Assembly: GCF_013912005.1 (NCBI RefSeq)
Contig: NZ_JACESB010000003.1
Coordinates: forward strand, 1-64,000
DNA from: Brevundimonas sp.
Lineage (GTDB): Bacteria > Pseudomonadota > Alphaproteobacteria > Caulobacterales > Caulobacteraceae
DNA length: 64,000 nucleotides
Direction: 5' to 3'
The stretch's first letter is position 1; every line of letters starts with the position of its first letter. The notes beneath the pieces were generated by a model. It saw only the letters and a program-made list of their open reading frames with translations, ran no database searches and was not told the origin of the DNA. The position numbers and the translations under genes were made by a program. Of the stretch, positions 45,216 to 57,780 are shown one piece after another.

Positions 45216-47037
45216 GGCCGAGGTAGCCCGAGCGGCCCGGCTCGCCGTAGCCGAACACCTGCTGGTAGGCCTCGTCCGTCAGGTTCTCGACCCGGCCCGT
45301 CAGCGTCACCGCCTCGTTCAGGGCCCAGGAGCCGGCGAGGTGGGCGACGACGAAGCCTTCGCGCACCCCGCCGGCGTCGTCCTGGTCGCTCTCGGCCCGC
45401 ACCGTCAGGGCCGCCGACAGGCGCCGACCGGTCCAGGCGAGGGTCGCCGAGCCGGCCTGGTCCGGGACGCGCAAGAGACGGGCGCCGGTGGTCTCGTCCC
45501 GGGCGTCGGTCCACGCCCAGGCGGCCGTCAGGTCGAAGCCGCCGCCGAGCGCCGCCCGGCCCTCCAGCTCCACGCCGTCGGTCGCCGTCCGGGCGACGTT
45601 GACATAGACGCTCTCGAAGCTGGCCGGGTCGAAGACGTAGGTGATCTGGTCCTCGACCTTCAGCCGGTAGACGGTGGCGCGACCCTCCAGCCGGCCGTCG
45701 CCGGAGCGCCAGCCGAGCGCCGCCTCGAGCCCCTCCGCCGTTTCCGGCCGCAGGGCCGGGAAGGGCCGGGTCGAATAGCAGAAGTCGCACACCGCCTGGC
45801 TGATCGAGGGCGCCTTGAAGCCCGTGCCCCAGGCGGCCGACAGGGTGGCGCCGGCCCCCGCGTCGAAGGCCGCGGACAGCCGGCCGGTGGTCTTTGACCC
45901 GAAGTCGTCGGTGGCGTCGTGGCGCACCGCCCCGGTGAGGCTGAGACGGTCGACCGGCCGGACCCGGGCGGTGGCGAGGGCCGAGGTGGTCCCCAGCTCG
46001 CCGGTCAGGCCGGTGGAGAGCCGCCCCTCCGTGTCCTCGCGCTCGGCGCCGACGACGAAGTCGACGCCGCGCGCCGCCCCCGCCGCCTGCCAGCGCCAGG
46101 TCTGCCGCGACCCGTCGAACAGCGAGGGGAAGTCGGAGACGGTCTCGCGGCTGAGGTCGTGGGCGGACAGGCTGAACTGGTGGTCGAGGCCGAAGGCCGA
46201 CAGGCGCAGCCGCCCGAAGCCCGACCACTGCTCGCTCGACTGGGTGTCGGGCGTGTCGGCCAGCACGAAGGCGGGGGCGGGGTAGCCGTCGAGATCGACC
46301 TCGGCGTCGGTCCAGCGCAGCGAGCCGTCGACCACGACTCCGGCCGGAAAGGCGTAGCGGCCTTTCGCCCCGACGGTGGTGGAGGCGAGGCCGTCGCGCT
46401 CGCGCGCCCCGTCGCGGGCGTCGGCGGCGGAGACGCCGTCGGAGGCGAGGTGCGACACCCAGGCGCCGAGGGCGCGGTCCGCCGTCACGGTCCCGACCGC
46501 CAGCCGGCCCCGGCGGCTGTCGAAGGCGCCGGCCTCGAGATCCAGCGCCACGCCGTCGGTCTCGCGCGTCGTGAAGGCGATCACCCCGCCGATGGCGTCC
46601 GAACCCCACAGCGACGACTGCGGCCCCGACAGCACCTCGATGCGCTCGACGTCGGCGAGATCGAAGCCGCCGAAGTCGAAGGCGCCGTTGACCTCGGCCG
46701 GATCGTTGACCGGCGCCCCGTCGACCAGCACCAGGGTCTTGCCGGGTCCGGCGCCGCGCATGCGCACCTGGGCCACGCCGCCGAAGGCGCCCGAGCGCAC
46801 CACCGACAGGCCGGGCACATCGGCGAGGATGTCGGCGGCGAACACGGCGCCGCGGCGGTCGATCGCCTCCCGGTCGATCACCCGGGCGCCGGGCGTGTCC
46901 TGGACGATGGTCGGCAGCCGGGTGGCGGTGACCACCACCTCCGGCAGCGGATCGGCGGGCTCGTCCGGCGTGCGGGCGAGAGCGGGCAGGGGCAGAAGCA
47001 CGGCCGCGGCCGTGGTCAGGAGAAGGGTTCGCGACAT
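45199..47037 (-). CDS. btuB: TonB-dependent vitamin B12 receptor
   Basis: Outer-membrane barrel for cobalamin uptake. The 612-residue protein has a signal peptide (1-21), the TonB box PEVVVTAT, a plug domain (about 45-155: VRMRGAGPGKTLVLVDGAPVND, VERIEVLSGPQSSLWGSDAIGG) and a 22-strand-type barrel ending in LRLRY with a terminal aromatic residue. The B12 assignment comes from BtuB-like plug motifs and above all the cobalamin riboswitch just upstream. Cysteines in CDFCYS (barrel) are unusual and may form a disulfide. Confidence 0.9.
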   Translation of the reverse strand: MSRTLLLTTAAAVLLPLPALARTPDEPADPLPEVVVTATRLPTIVQDTPGARVIDREAIDRRGAVFAADILADVPGLSVVRSGAFGGVAQVRMRGAGPGKTLVLVDGAPVNDPAEVNGAFDFGGFDLADVERIEVLSGPQSSLWGSDAIGGVIAFTTRETDGVALDLEAGAFDSRRGRLAVGTVTADRALGAWVSHLASDGVSAADARDGARERDGLASTTVGAKGRYAFPAGVVVDGSLRWTDAEVDLDGYPAPAFVLADTPDTQSSEQWSGFGRLRLSAFGLDHQFSLSAHDLSRETVSDFPSLFDGSRQTWRWQAAGAARGVDFVVGAEREDTEGRLSTGLTGELGTTSALATARVRPVDRLSLTGAVRHDATDDFGSKTTGRLSAAFDAGAGATLSAAWGTGFKAPSISQAVCDFCYSTRPFPALRPETAEGLEAALGWRSGDGRLEGRATVYRLKVEDQITYVFDPASFESVYVNVARTATDGVELEGRAALGGGFDLTAAWAWTDARDETTGARLLRVPDQAGSATLAWTGRRLSAALTVRAESDQDDAGGVREGFVVAHLAGSWALNEAVTLTGRVENLTDEAYQQVFGYGEPGRSGYLGLRLRY

Positions 47038-47171
47038 GGCGAAGGCTCCGTCGCTCCCCGCCTGCGCGGCGGAGAGGATATGGGGCGACCGACCCGTTCG
47101 GAAGGAACGGCGCAGGGGTCGGGTCGCCTCGACGGATCACCGCGCCCCTGTCTGGTCCCGGACAGCGACGG

Positions 47172-47330
47172 ACGACGTCGGCGGCCAGGTCTCCTGGCTT
47201 GCGGGTCGACAGCCGCCGTTCACGCCTTCCCGGTTGCCCAGTGGCGCCGGAGCAAGCTCCGGATCGAACGACGCCCTCGCCGCCTACAGTTGCGGGCACA
47301 GCCGCGGTGTTCGACCGCGTTCCCTTAACC
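47172..47330 (-). promoter_or_regulatory. cobalamin riboswitch upstream of btuB
   Basis: Read on the minus strand, the classical AdoCbl elements occur in order: AAGGGAAC then GGTCGAACACC, GCTGTGCCCGCAACTG (47286-47303 region), GCCACTG (about 47239-47245), CGGGAAGGC (about 47224-47232) and the B12 box AAGCCAGGAGACCTGGCC at 47183-47200. It precedes btuB by about 135 bases, which include a hairpin-forming stretch near 47086-47127 that may be the expression platform. The gap 47038-47424 also serves mutS on the other strand. Confidence 0.93.
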
Positions 47331-47424
47331 GCCTGCCGCGCTTGTCGCAGGGCCCCGAAGCCTGTGCAAGACGCCGCGCCGCCGCTTGAGCCGACCGGCG
47401 CAATCCTTCACCCTGCGGCGCTCC

Positions 47425-50123
<2,699 letters not shown>

Positions 50124-50127
<4 letters not shown>

Positions 50128-52814
50128 GCGACGACCTCGACGCCCGGCTGGCGGCGGCGGCCTCGGCCGCGGACGTGCGCCGGGCGACGGCGGAAATCCT
50201 GCGCGAGAGCTGGGACGCGGCGCGGGCCCGGGCCGCCCGCCGGCTGGAGGCGGGCGCCGACGGGGTGACGGTGGCGCGCCTGTACGCCGCCGCCGCGGAC
50301 GAGACGCTGCAGGCGCTGTGGCGGCTCGCCGCCGAGACCCTCTACCCCGCCCCCAACCCGACCGAGGCCGAGCACCTGTGCCTGCTCGCCGTCGGCGGCT
50401 ACGGCCGCGCGGTGCTGGCGCCCTTCTCGGACCTCGACCTGCTGTTCCTGCGCCCTTGGAAGCCGACGCCGCGCAGCGAGCAGGTCACTGAATTCATGCT
50501 CTACGTCCTGTGGGACCTGGGCGTGAAGGTCGGCGCCGCCTCGCGCTCGGTGGAGGAGAGCCTCGCCCTGGCGAAGCGGGACATGACCGTCCGGACCGCC
50601 CTGCTGGAGGCCCGTCCCCTCGCCGGGGACCTCGCCCTCGCCGAGGCCTTCATCGACCGGTTCCGGGCCCTGGTGCGGAAGGCGGACCCGCGGCCGTTCA
50701 TCGCGGCCAAGCTCGAGGAGCGCGACGTGCGGCACCGGAAGGCCGGCGCGGTGCGCTACCGGGTGGAGCCCAACGTCAAGGACGGCAAGGGCGGCCTGCG
50801 CGACCTCAACACCCTGTTCTGGATCGCCCGCTCGCTGGCGCCCGACAGCCCGCTCGGCGCGCGGGTGATGGACGACCTCCTGACCGCCCGCGAACGCCGC
50901 ACCTTCGAGGAGTCGTTCGACTTCCTGTGGCGCACCCGCGCCCACCTGCATCTCGTCGCCGGCCGCGCCGAGGAGAAGCTGACCTTCGACCTGCAGCCCG
51001 AGGTGGCGCGGCGCATGGGCTGGCGCGGGCGCGGCGACGAGCCGGCGGTGGAGCGCTTCATGCGCCGCTATTTCATCGTCGCGCGGGACGTCGGCGCCCT
51101 GACCCGGGCCATGTCGGCCAAGCTGGAGGCCCGGGAGCAGAAGAAGGCGCTCAGCCTGTCGCGGCTGATCCGGGGGCGCCGCCGCAAGCTGGGAGTCGAG
51201 GGCTTCGTCCGCGTCGCCGGGCGGCTGTCGGTGACCGGGCCGCAGGTGTTCACGGAGGACCCGGTCAAGCTCCTCGCCCTGTTCCGCAGCGCCGACGAAC
51301 ACGACCTCGACCTGCACCCGGACGCCTTTTCGGCGGTGACCCGGTCGCTGTCGCTGGTGACGCCGTCCCTGCGCCGCGACCCGGAGGCGGCGCGCACCTT
51401 CCTCGACATCCTCGCCCACGGCCAGCGCCCCTACCGCACCCTGACGCTGATGAACGAGACGGGTCTCCTCGGCCGCTTTTTGCCCGAGTGGGGGCGGATC
51501 GTCGGCCAGACCCAGTTCAACATGTACCACGCCTACACGGTGGACGAGCACACCCTGCAGGCCATCGGCATCATCAACGACATCCAGCGCGGCAAGCTGA
51601 CGGCCGAGCACCCGACCGCATCGGAGATCGTCCACCGCATCGACGACTTCGAGGCCCTGATGCTGGCCATGCTGCTGCACGACGTCGGCAAGGGCGGCGA
51701 CCGCGGCCAGCTGGAGGACGGGGCCATCGCCGCCCGCCGGGCCTGCGACCGGCTGGGGCTGGATCCGCGGCGGACGGAGTTCGTGGTCTGGCTGGTGCGG
51801 CATCACCTCGCCCTCTCCGACTACGCCCAGAAGCGCGACGTGTCCGACCCGGCCACCATCCGCGCCTTCGCCGCCCTCGTCGGCGACCGGGAGCGCCTGC
51901 GCACCCTGCTGATCCTGACCGTCGCCGACATCCGCGCCGTCGGGCCGGGGGTGTGGAACGGCTGGAAGGGGCGGCTGATGCGCGACCTCTACCTGGCCAC
52001 CGAGGCCGTGTTCCGCGGCGAGGCCGTGCGCCGCGACGATCCGCTGGCCGAATACCCGGCCCTCGTCGAGCGGGCCCGCGCCGCCGGCGCCGCCGCCGAA
52101 CTCGTGGAGGCGCGCGATCCGGAGGAGGGGCCGGAGGCGCATCCGGCCGCCCGGGTGGCGGTCGCCGCCCGCGACCGGCCGGGCCTGTTCGCCGACCTCG
52201 CCGCCGCCATCGCCGCGGCGGGCGCGGACGTCGTGGGGGCCCGGGTGGCGACGGCGGCCGACGGGACGGCGCTGGACGTCTTCGAGCTGCAGGACGGCGC
52301 CGGCGCCCCCTACGGCCGGGCCGAGCCGCGCCGGCTGTCCCGGCTGATCGCCCGGCTGGAGGCGGCCGCCCGCGGCGAGATCGCGCCGCAGCCCCCGGCC
52401 GACCGGCCCAGCGTCCGGCGCGCCACGTTCGACGTCCGGCCGGTCGCCCTGGTCGATCTCGACGAGTCCCCCGACGCGGCCGTCATCGAGGCCTCCGGGG
52501 CCGACCGCCCCGGCCTGCTGGCCGACGTGGCCCGGGTGCTGGCGCGGCACGGGCTGTCGATCCGGTCGGCGCACATCGCGGGCTTTGGCGAGCGGGCCGT
52601 GGACAGCTTCTACGTCACCGACGCCGGCGGTCGGAAGCCGCGGCCGGGGCCGGCGCTGGAGCGGCTGCGGGCGGATCTGGAGCGGGTGCTGGACCGCCCC
52701 GAGCCGCCGGTGGCGCCGGTCTCCGCCCCGGTTCGCGCCAGCCAGCGGGACGTCACCGAATTCGCCCGCCGCCGCCCGGCCCGGCCCGTATCGCCGACGG
52801 CGGAAGCAGGCTAA
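50124..52814 (+). CDS. glnD: PII uridylyltransferase / uridylyl-removing enzyme GlnD
   Basis: Nitrogen sensor that uridylylates PII proteins when glutamine is low. The 896-residue protein from GTG 50124 has the nucleotidyltransferase motif GGYGRAVLAPFSDLDLLF (about 91-108), the following PII-UT segment NVKDGKGGLRDLNTL, the HD hydrolase with HDVGKG (about 519) and two C-terminal ACT domains (about 677-760 and 787-860; ARDRPGLFADL, GADRPGLLADV). It is complete and directly coupled to mutS. The order mutS-glnD-murJ-trpS is one I recall for Caulobacter. Confidence 0.95.
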
Positions 52815-52848
52815 GCCTCGTCCGTCCTCCCCGCCTTTCGAGTTCCGG

Positions 52849-54444
52849 ATGAGCCTGGCCCGCAACACCCTGGTGCAGTCGTCGCTGACGCTCGGCAGCC
52901 GCCTGCTCGGCTTCGCCCGCGACATGGCGCTGGCGGCGCGCTTCGGCCAGGGGCCGATGATGGACGCCTTCACCACGGCGTTGATGCTGCCCAACATGTT
53001 CCGCCGGCTGTTCGCCGAGGGCGCTTTCGCCCAGGCCTTCGTGCCGGTCTACGGCGGCGTTCGGGCGCGGGACGGCGAGCCGGCGGCGGCGGTCACCGCC
53101 TCGGAGGCCCTGTCCTTCATGCTCGCGGTGGTGGCCGGCTTCACCATCCTGCTGCAGGTGCTGATGCCGTGGATCATGCCGTGGCTGCTGTCGACCTACC
53201 GCGACGACCCGGCGGTGCTGCGGGTGGCGGTGACGGCCACCCAGCTGGCCATGCCCTACCTCGCCTGCATGACCATCGCCTCCCTGCTGTCAGGGGTGCT
53301 GAACACCGCCGGCCGCTTCGCCCTGTCGGCGGCGGTGCCGATCTTCCTGAACCTGTGCACCCTCGCGCCGCTGCTGGCCTCCTGGGTCATCCCCGCCAGC
53401 CAGCCGACGGTGCTGCTGTGGGTGACCGCGGCGGTGACGGCGTCAGGCGTCATCCAGGCGGGCCTGCTGTGGCGCGGGGTGCGCCGGCTGGGCGTGCGGC
53501 TGAACCTGTCCTGGCCCCGGCTGACGCCCAGCGTGCGCCGCACCCTGGCCCTCGCCGTCCCCGGGGCGCTGGCGGGCGGCGCCATGCAGATCAACTCGGT
53601 GGTGAGCCAGGTGCTGGCCGGCTCGGACGAGGGCGCGCGCTCGGTGCTCTACAACGCCGACCGCCTGTACCAGCTGCCGCTCGGCCTGATCGGCGTCGCC
53701 ATCGGGCTGGCGCTGGTGCCGCGGCTGACGCGGGCCTTCGTCGCCGGCGACCACGACGGCGGCCGCCGCACCCTCGACGACGGCGTCTCCCTCGCCATGG
53801 TCTTCACCCTGCCGGCCGCCGTGGCCCTGTTCGCCATCCCCTTCTTCCTGATCGACGCGACGGTGACGCGCGGCGCCTTCACCTCGGCCGATGCGGCCCG
53901 CACCGCCGACGTGCTGCGCCAGTTCGCCTGGGGCGTGCCCGCCTTCGTGCTGGCCAAGGTGCTCACCCCGCCCTTCTTCGCCCGCGAGGACACCCGGCGG
54001 CCGATGGTCTATGCGGTGACGGCGGTGATCTTCACCGTCATCGTCGGCACGGGCCTGTTCTTCTGGATTTCGCGCAGCGGCGGCGACGGGGTGATCGGCC
54101 TCGCGATCGCCACCAGCCTGTCGGCCTGGCTGAACGTGGCCCTGCTCGGCGGCACCCTCGTGCGCGAGCACGTCTGGGCCCCCTCGCCGGCCTTCCTGGG
54201 GCGAATGGCGCGGGTGCTGGCGGCCAGCGCCGCCATGGCGGTGGTCCTGATCGCCGCCGGGGTGGGCTACGAGACCCTCAGCCGGCTGCTGCTGGCCAAG
54301 GAGGTCGCCGTGCTGGCGGTCTGCGCCGTCGGCGGCGCCGTCTATGGCGCGGCCCTGCTCCTGTTCCGCGCCGTGTCGATCCGCGAGCTGAAGGGGGTCC
54401 TCCGGCGCGAGCCGGGGGGAGCCCCGCCCTCCGGTCTGGACTGA
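52849..54444 (+). CDS. murJ: lipid II flippase MurJ
   Basis: MOP-superfamily membrane protein flipping lipid II for peptidoglycan synthesis (MviN). The 531-residue protein has about 14 membrane helices. Family marks: LVQSSLTLGSRLLGFARDMALAARFG at the N-terminus, LPNMFRRLFAEGAFAQAFVPV (Arg-rich conserved loop), LYNADRLYQLPLGLIGVAIG and FFAREDTRRPM. ATG 52849 is 34 bases after glnD. The 141 bases to trpS (54445-54585) show no gene. Confidence 0.94.
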   Translation: MSLARNTLVQSSLTLGSRLLGFARDMALAARFGQGPMMDAFTTALMLPNMFRRLFAEGAFAQAFVPVYGGVRARDGEPAAAVTASEALSFMLAVVAGFTILLQVLMPWIMPWLLSTYRDDPAVLRVAVTATQLAMPYLACMTIASLLSGVLNTAGRFALSAAVPIFLNLCTLAPLLASWVIPASQPTVLLWVTAAVTASGVIQAGLLWRGVRRLGVRLNLSWPRLTPSVRRTLALAVPGALAGGAMQINSVVSQVLAGSDEGARSVLYNADRLYQLPLGLIGVAIGLALVPRLTRAFVAGDHDGGRRTLDDGVSLAMVFTLPAAVALFAIPFFLIDATVTRGAFTSADAARTADVLRQFAWGVPAFVLAKVLTPPFFAREDTRRPMVYAVTAVIFTVIVGTGLFFWISRSGGDGVIGLAIATSLSAWLNVALLGGTLVREHVWAPSPAFLGRMARVLAASAAMAVVLIAAGVGYETLSRLLLAKEVAVLAVCAVGGAVYGAALLLFRAVSIRELKGVLRREPGGAPPSGLD

Positions 54445-54585
54445 CGGCCGGGGCCGCGATAAGCGGGCGCCATGACGCTTTCGGGACAGATGCCCGCCGG
54501 TCGGCGATGGCGCGGCTGATCCGCTGCAACCCCCCTGGCGCGCCCGCGCGCGCCTGACCCTGCCCTCCTCCCGAGTTCACGACCC

Positions 54586-55635
54586 ATGACCGACCAGACC
54601 CCGGCCCCCTCCGTTCCGGCCTATGGGGGCCCCCGCCGCATCCTGTCCGGCATCCAGGCCTCCGGCGCCCTGCACCTGGGCAACTATCTCGGCGCCCTGA
54701 AGCGCTTCACCCAGCTGCAGGACCAGGGCGCGCCCTGCTTCCTCTTCGTCGCCGACCTGCACGCCATCACCGTGTGGCAGGACCCGGCCCTGCTGACCGC
54801 CCAGACGCGCGAGATCGCCGCCGCCTATCTGGCCTCCGGCCTCGACCCGGCGAAGTCGGTGATCTTCCCGCAGTCGGCCGTGCGGGCCCATTCGGAGCTG
54901 GCGTGGATCTTCAACTGCGTCGCCCGCCTCGGCTGGCTGGACCGGATGACCCAGTTCAAGGAGAAGTCCGGCAAGCACAAGGAGCGCTCCTCGGTCGGCC
55001 TCTACACCTATCCGGTGCTGCAGGCGGCGGACATCCTGCTCTACAAGGCCACCGAGGTGCCGACCGGCGAGGACCAGAAGCAGCACCTCGAGCTGACCCG
55101 CGACATCGCCGCCAAGTTCAACAACGACTTCGGCGTCCCCGGCTTCTTCCCCCTGCCCGAGCCCCTCACCCAGGGGCCGGCCCCGCGGGTGATGAGCCTG
55201 CGCGACGGCGCGGCCAAGATGTCCAAGTCCGACCCCTCGGACCAGTCGCGCATCAACCTGACCGACGACGCCGACGCCATCGTCGCCAAGATCCGCAAGG
55301 CCCGCACCGACCCGGAGGTCCTGCCCGAGACGCTCGAGGGGCTGGAGACCCGCGCCGAGGCGAAGAACCTGGTGACCATCTACGCCGCCCTCGCCGACAT
55401 CAGCCGCGAGCAGGTGCTGGCGCAGTTCGCCGGCCAGGGCTTCGGCCAGTTCAAGCCGGCGCTGGCGGAGCTGGCGGTGTCGGCCCTGGCCCCGGTCTCG
55501 GCCGAGATGCGCCGGCTGATGGCCGAGCCGGCCGAGGTCGACCGGGTGCTGAAGGACGGGGCCGAACGCGCCGCCGCCATCGCCGACCCGGTGGTCGACG
55601 AGGTGAAGAAGATCGTCGGCTTCTGGCGCGCCTGA
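54586..55635 (+). CDS. trpS: tryptophanyl-tRNA synthetase
   Basis: Charges tRNA-Trp. The 349-residue class I enzyme has [18 protein letters not shown] with the HIGH variant HLGN (30-33), the Trp-pocket region and KMSKS at 211-215 in [11 protein letters not shown]. Length is usual for the bacterial short form. ATG 54586 is the first Met in the frame. No trp leader or T-box is visible. Confidence 0.96.
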   Translation: MTDQTPAPSVPAYGGPRRILSGIQASGALHLGNYLGALKRFTQLQDQGAPCFLFVADLHAITVWQDPALLTAQTREIAAAYLASGLDPAKSVIFPQSAVRAHSELAWIFNCVARLGWLDRMTQFKEKSGKHKERSSVGLYTYPVLQAADILLYKATEVPTGEDQKQHLELTRDIAAKFNNDFGVPGFFPLPEPLTQGPAPRVMSLRDGAAKMSKSDPSDQSRINLTDDADAIVAKIRKARTDPEVLPETLEGLETRAEAKNLVTIYAALADISREQVLAQFAGQGFGQFKPALAELAVSALAPVSAEMRRLMAEPAEVDRVLKDGAERAAAIADPVVDEVKKIVGFWRA

Positions 55636-55688
55636 TCGCGACTTCCGGACCCTGCGTCGACGGAGGGGTGGCGTCGCCGGCGCCAGGC

Positions 55689-55696
55689 GCTAGAGC
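55689..55696 (+). promoter_or_regulatory. -10-like element for GNAT gene
   Basis: GCTAGAGC, 7 of 8 to GCTANAWC, ending 6 bases before the ATG of the GNAT gene. If used, the message would be essentially leaderless. No properly spaced -35 is seen. Confidence 0.3.
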
Positions 55697-55702
55697 GAAG
55701 CC

Positions 55703-56380
55703 ATGCACGCGACCCACCCCCTCGACCGTCCGGCCCTCAGCGCCCTGACGACGCGGCAGGCCCGTCTCGCCCTCGCGGACGGCCCGGCCGTCCGTTTCGA
55801 CCCGGCGTATGCCCTGTTCGCAGCCGTGCAGGGCGAGACCCCCGACTGGGGCGCGCTCCGGCGGCTGGCGCGGGCCACCGGGCCGGTCGCCCTGTTCGAG
55901 GCGGCCGCGCCGGAGCCGCCCGGACTGGCGCCGGTCGACCACATCCCCTGCCTGCAGATGGTCTGCGATGGCCTCGCCGCGGGCGGATGCGAGGTCGCGT
56001 TCGAGGACCTGACCGACGCCGACGGGGCCGAGATGCTGGCGCTGGCCACCCTGACCCGCCCCGGCCCCTTCCTGGAGAAGACGCATCGGCTCGGCGCCTT
56101 CGTGGGCGTGCGGCGCGAGGGCCGGCTGGTGGCCATGGCGGGGGAGCGGCTCAGCCTTCCCGGCCACACCGAGGTCAGCGGCGTCTGCACCCACCCGGAC
56201 TTCCGCGGCCAGGGCCTGGCCGGGGCGCTGATGCGGATCGTGACGGCCCGGATCCTCGGGCGCGGCGACATCGCCTTCCTCCACGCCCGCGCCGCCCACG
56301 CCGAAACCATCGCCTTCTACGAAACCCTGGGCTTCCGGCCGCGGGCGCGGATCGACTACCGCGTGCTGGCCGCCGCCTAG
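55703..56380 (+). CDS. GNAT-family N-acetyltransferase
   Basis: A 225-residue protein whose second half is a GNAT domain: GVCTHPDFRGQGLAGALM (about 158-175) is the acetyl-CoA-binding motif A, and HAETIAFYETLGFRPR is the typical motif B end. The N-terminal half (about 1-100) is a poorly conserved alpha/beta region, as in FR47-type members. The substrate is unknown. It ends 4 bases inside the 3' end of rsmB (convergent). Confidence 0.85.
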   Translation: MHATHPLDRPALSALTTRQARLALADGPAVRFDPAYALFAAVQGETPDWGALRRLARATGPVALFEAAAPEPPGLAPVDHIPCLQMVCDGLAAGGCEVAFEDLTDADGAEMLALATLTRPGPFLEKTHRLGAFVGVRREGRLVAMAGERLSLPGHTEVSGVCTHPDFRGQGLAGALMRIVTARILGRGDIAFLHARAAHAETIAFYETLGFRPRARIDYRVLAAA

Positions 56381-57780
56381 GCGATCCGGTCGAGGCGGGC
56401 GACGAAGAAGCCGTCCAGCCCGCCCTTCTCCGCCCACATCGAGGGCAGGATGCGCAGCCAGCCCTCGGGCGTGCGCGATTCCGCCGGGGCGCCGAGCGCG
56501 GCCGGATCGGCCGGGGCGGTGCGGAAGGCGGGATTGCGGCGCAGGAAGGCGATGATCTGGGTCTCGCCCTCCTCGCGCTCCAGCGAACAGACGCAGTAGA
56601 CCAGCCGGCCGCCCGGCTTCACCCGTTCAGCCGCGGCGTCGAGCAGCCGGTGCTGCACGTCGGCCAGCTTGGCCACGTCGGCGGGGCGGGTGGCGCGCAG
56701 CACCTCGGGGTTGCGCCGGAAGGTGCCGGTGGCGGTGCACGGCGCGTCGAGCAGGACGGCGTCGAAGACGCGCGGGTCGTCCCATTCTTCGGCCGGGGAA
56801 ACCACGATCTCCGCCGCCAGACCGGTGCGTTCGAGGTTCTGGCGCAGGCGGTTGAGGCGCTTGTCGGAACGGTCCAGGGCGACGACCGACGCGCCGGCGG
56901 CGGCCAGCTGCAGGGTCTTGCCGCCGGGGGCGGCGCACAGGTCGGCCACGGTCTCGCCCGGCTGCGGGTCCAGCAGGCGCACCGGAACCGCCGCGGCGGC
57001 GTCCTGGACCCACCAGCCGCCCTCCGCGAAGCCCGGCCAGCCGGCGATGTCGCCGCGCCGGCCGGTGCGCACCGTCCCTCCGGGCAGCACCTCGCCGTCG
57101 ACGGCGTCCGCCACGGCCGCCGGGTCGACCCCCGGCTTGAGGCTCAGGTCGGTCGGCGGCTCCTCGCGGGCGGCCAGCGCGAGGCCGGCCAGCGCCGCCT
57201 CGCCCCAGGTCGCGCGCCAACGGGCGGCGATCCAGTCGGGCAGGTTCGATTCCGCCGTGGTCAGCCCCGGCCCGTCGCGGCCGACGCCACGCAGCACGGC
57301 GTTGACGAGGTTCTTGTAGGGCCGGGTCTTCGGGTCCCGTTCGGCCAGTTTGACCGCGGTCGACACGGCGGCGAAGGCCGGAGTCTCCAGCACCAGGGTC
57401 TGGGCCAGGGCCACGCGCAGGATGGTGCGCACGGCGGCGGGCGGCGCCTTCTGCAGGCGGCGGTCGAGGATCTGGTCGATCTCGCCGAGCCGCCGCAGCG
57501 CGGCCATGGCCACCGCCCGGGCGAAGGCGCGGTCGGGCGCTGGCAGGCCGGCCACCTCGCGGAAGGACAGGGCGGCGTCGAGCCCGCCGCGGCCGTCCAG
57601 CGCCGCCTCGAGCAGCACGCCGGCGGCGAGCCGTGCCTCGACGCCGATGTCGGCCGCCTCGTCGCGCGGCGCGTCCGGGGCGGACGGGCGGGGGCCGCGC
57701 GCCTGCTCGGCGACGCGGCGGCCGCGGGCGGCGGAATTGCGTCCCTCGGTCGCCGGCCCTCGACCCCTGTTCCCGGCCAT
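56377..57780 (-). CDS. 16S rRNA (cytosine-5) methyltransferase RsmB-like
   Basis: SAM-dependent m5C RNA methyltransferase. The 467-residue protein has an N-terminal NusB-like domain (about 45-175) and a C-terminal Rossmann methyltransferase with CAAPGGKT (Lys288), DAPCTATGTFRRNPE (Cys348, motif IV) and VYCVCSLE (Cys398, the catalytic motif VI cysteine). NusB plus m5C domain is the RsmB/Fmu layout; the exact target base (C967 in E. coli) is inferred. ATG 57780 overlaps the kup stop (ATGA). The open frame continues upstream through kup out of frame and is not coding there. Confidence 0.9.
   Translation of the reverse strand: MAGNRGRGPATEGRNSAARGRRVAEQARGPRPSAPDAPRDEAADIGVEARLAAGVLLEAALDGRGGLDAALSFREVAGLPAPDRAFARAVAMAALRRLGEIDQILDRRLQKAPPAAVRTILRVALAQTLVLETPAFAAVSTAVKLAERDPKTRPYKNLVNAVLRGVGRDGPGLTTAESNLPDWIAARWRATWGEAALAGLALAAREEPPTDLSLKPGVDPAAVADAVDGEVLPGGTVRTGRRGDIAGWPGFAEGGWWVQDAAAAVPVRLLDPQPGETVADLCAAPGGKTLQLAAAGASVVALDRSDKRLNRLRQNLERTGLAAEIVVSPAEEWDDPRVFDAVLLDAPCTATGTFRRNPEVLRATRPADVAKLADVQHRLLDAAAERVKPGGRLVYCVCSLEREEGETQIIAFLRRNPAFRTAPADPAALGAPAESRTPEGWLRILPSMWAEKGGLDGFFVARLDRIA

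Noticed and set aside
47386-47424. TTG start giving a 913-residue MutS
   Set aside because: Adds 13 residues with no support; ATG 47425 gives the usual N-terminus.
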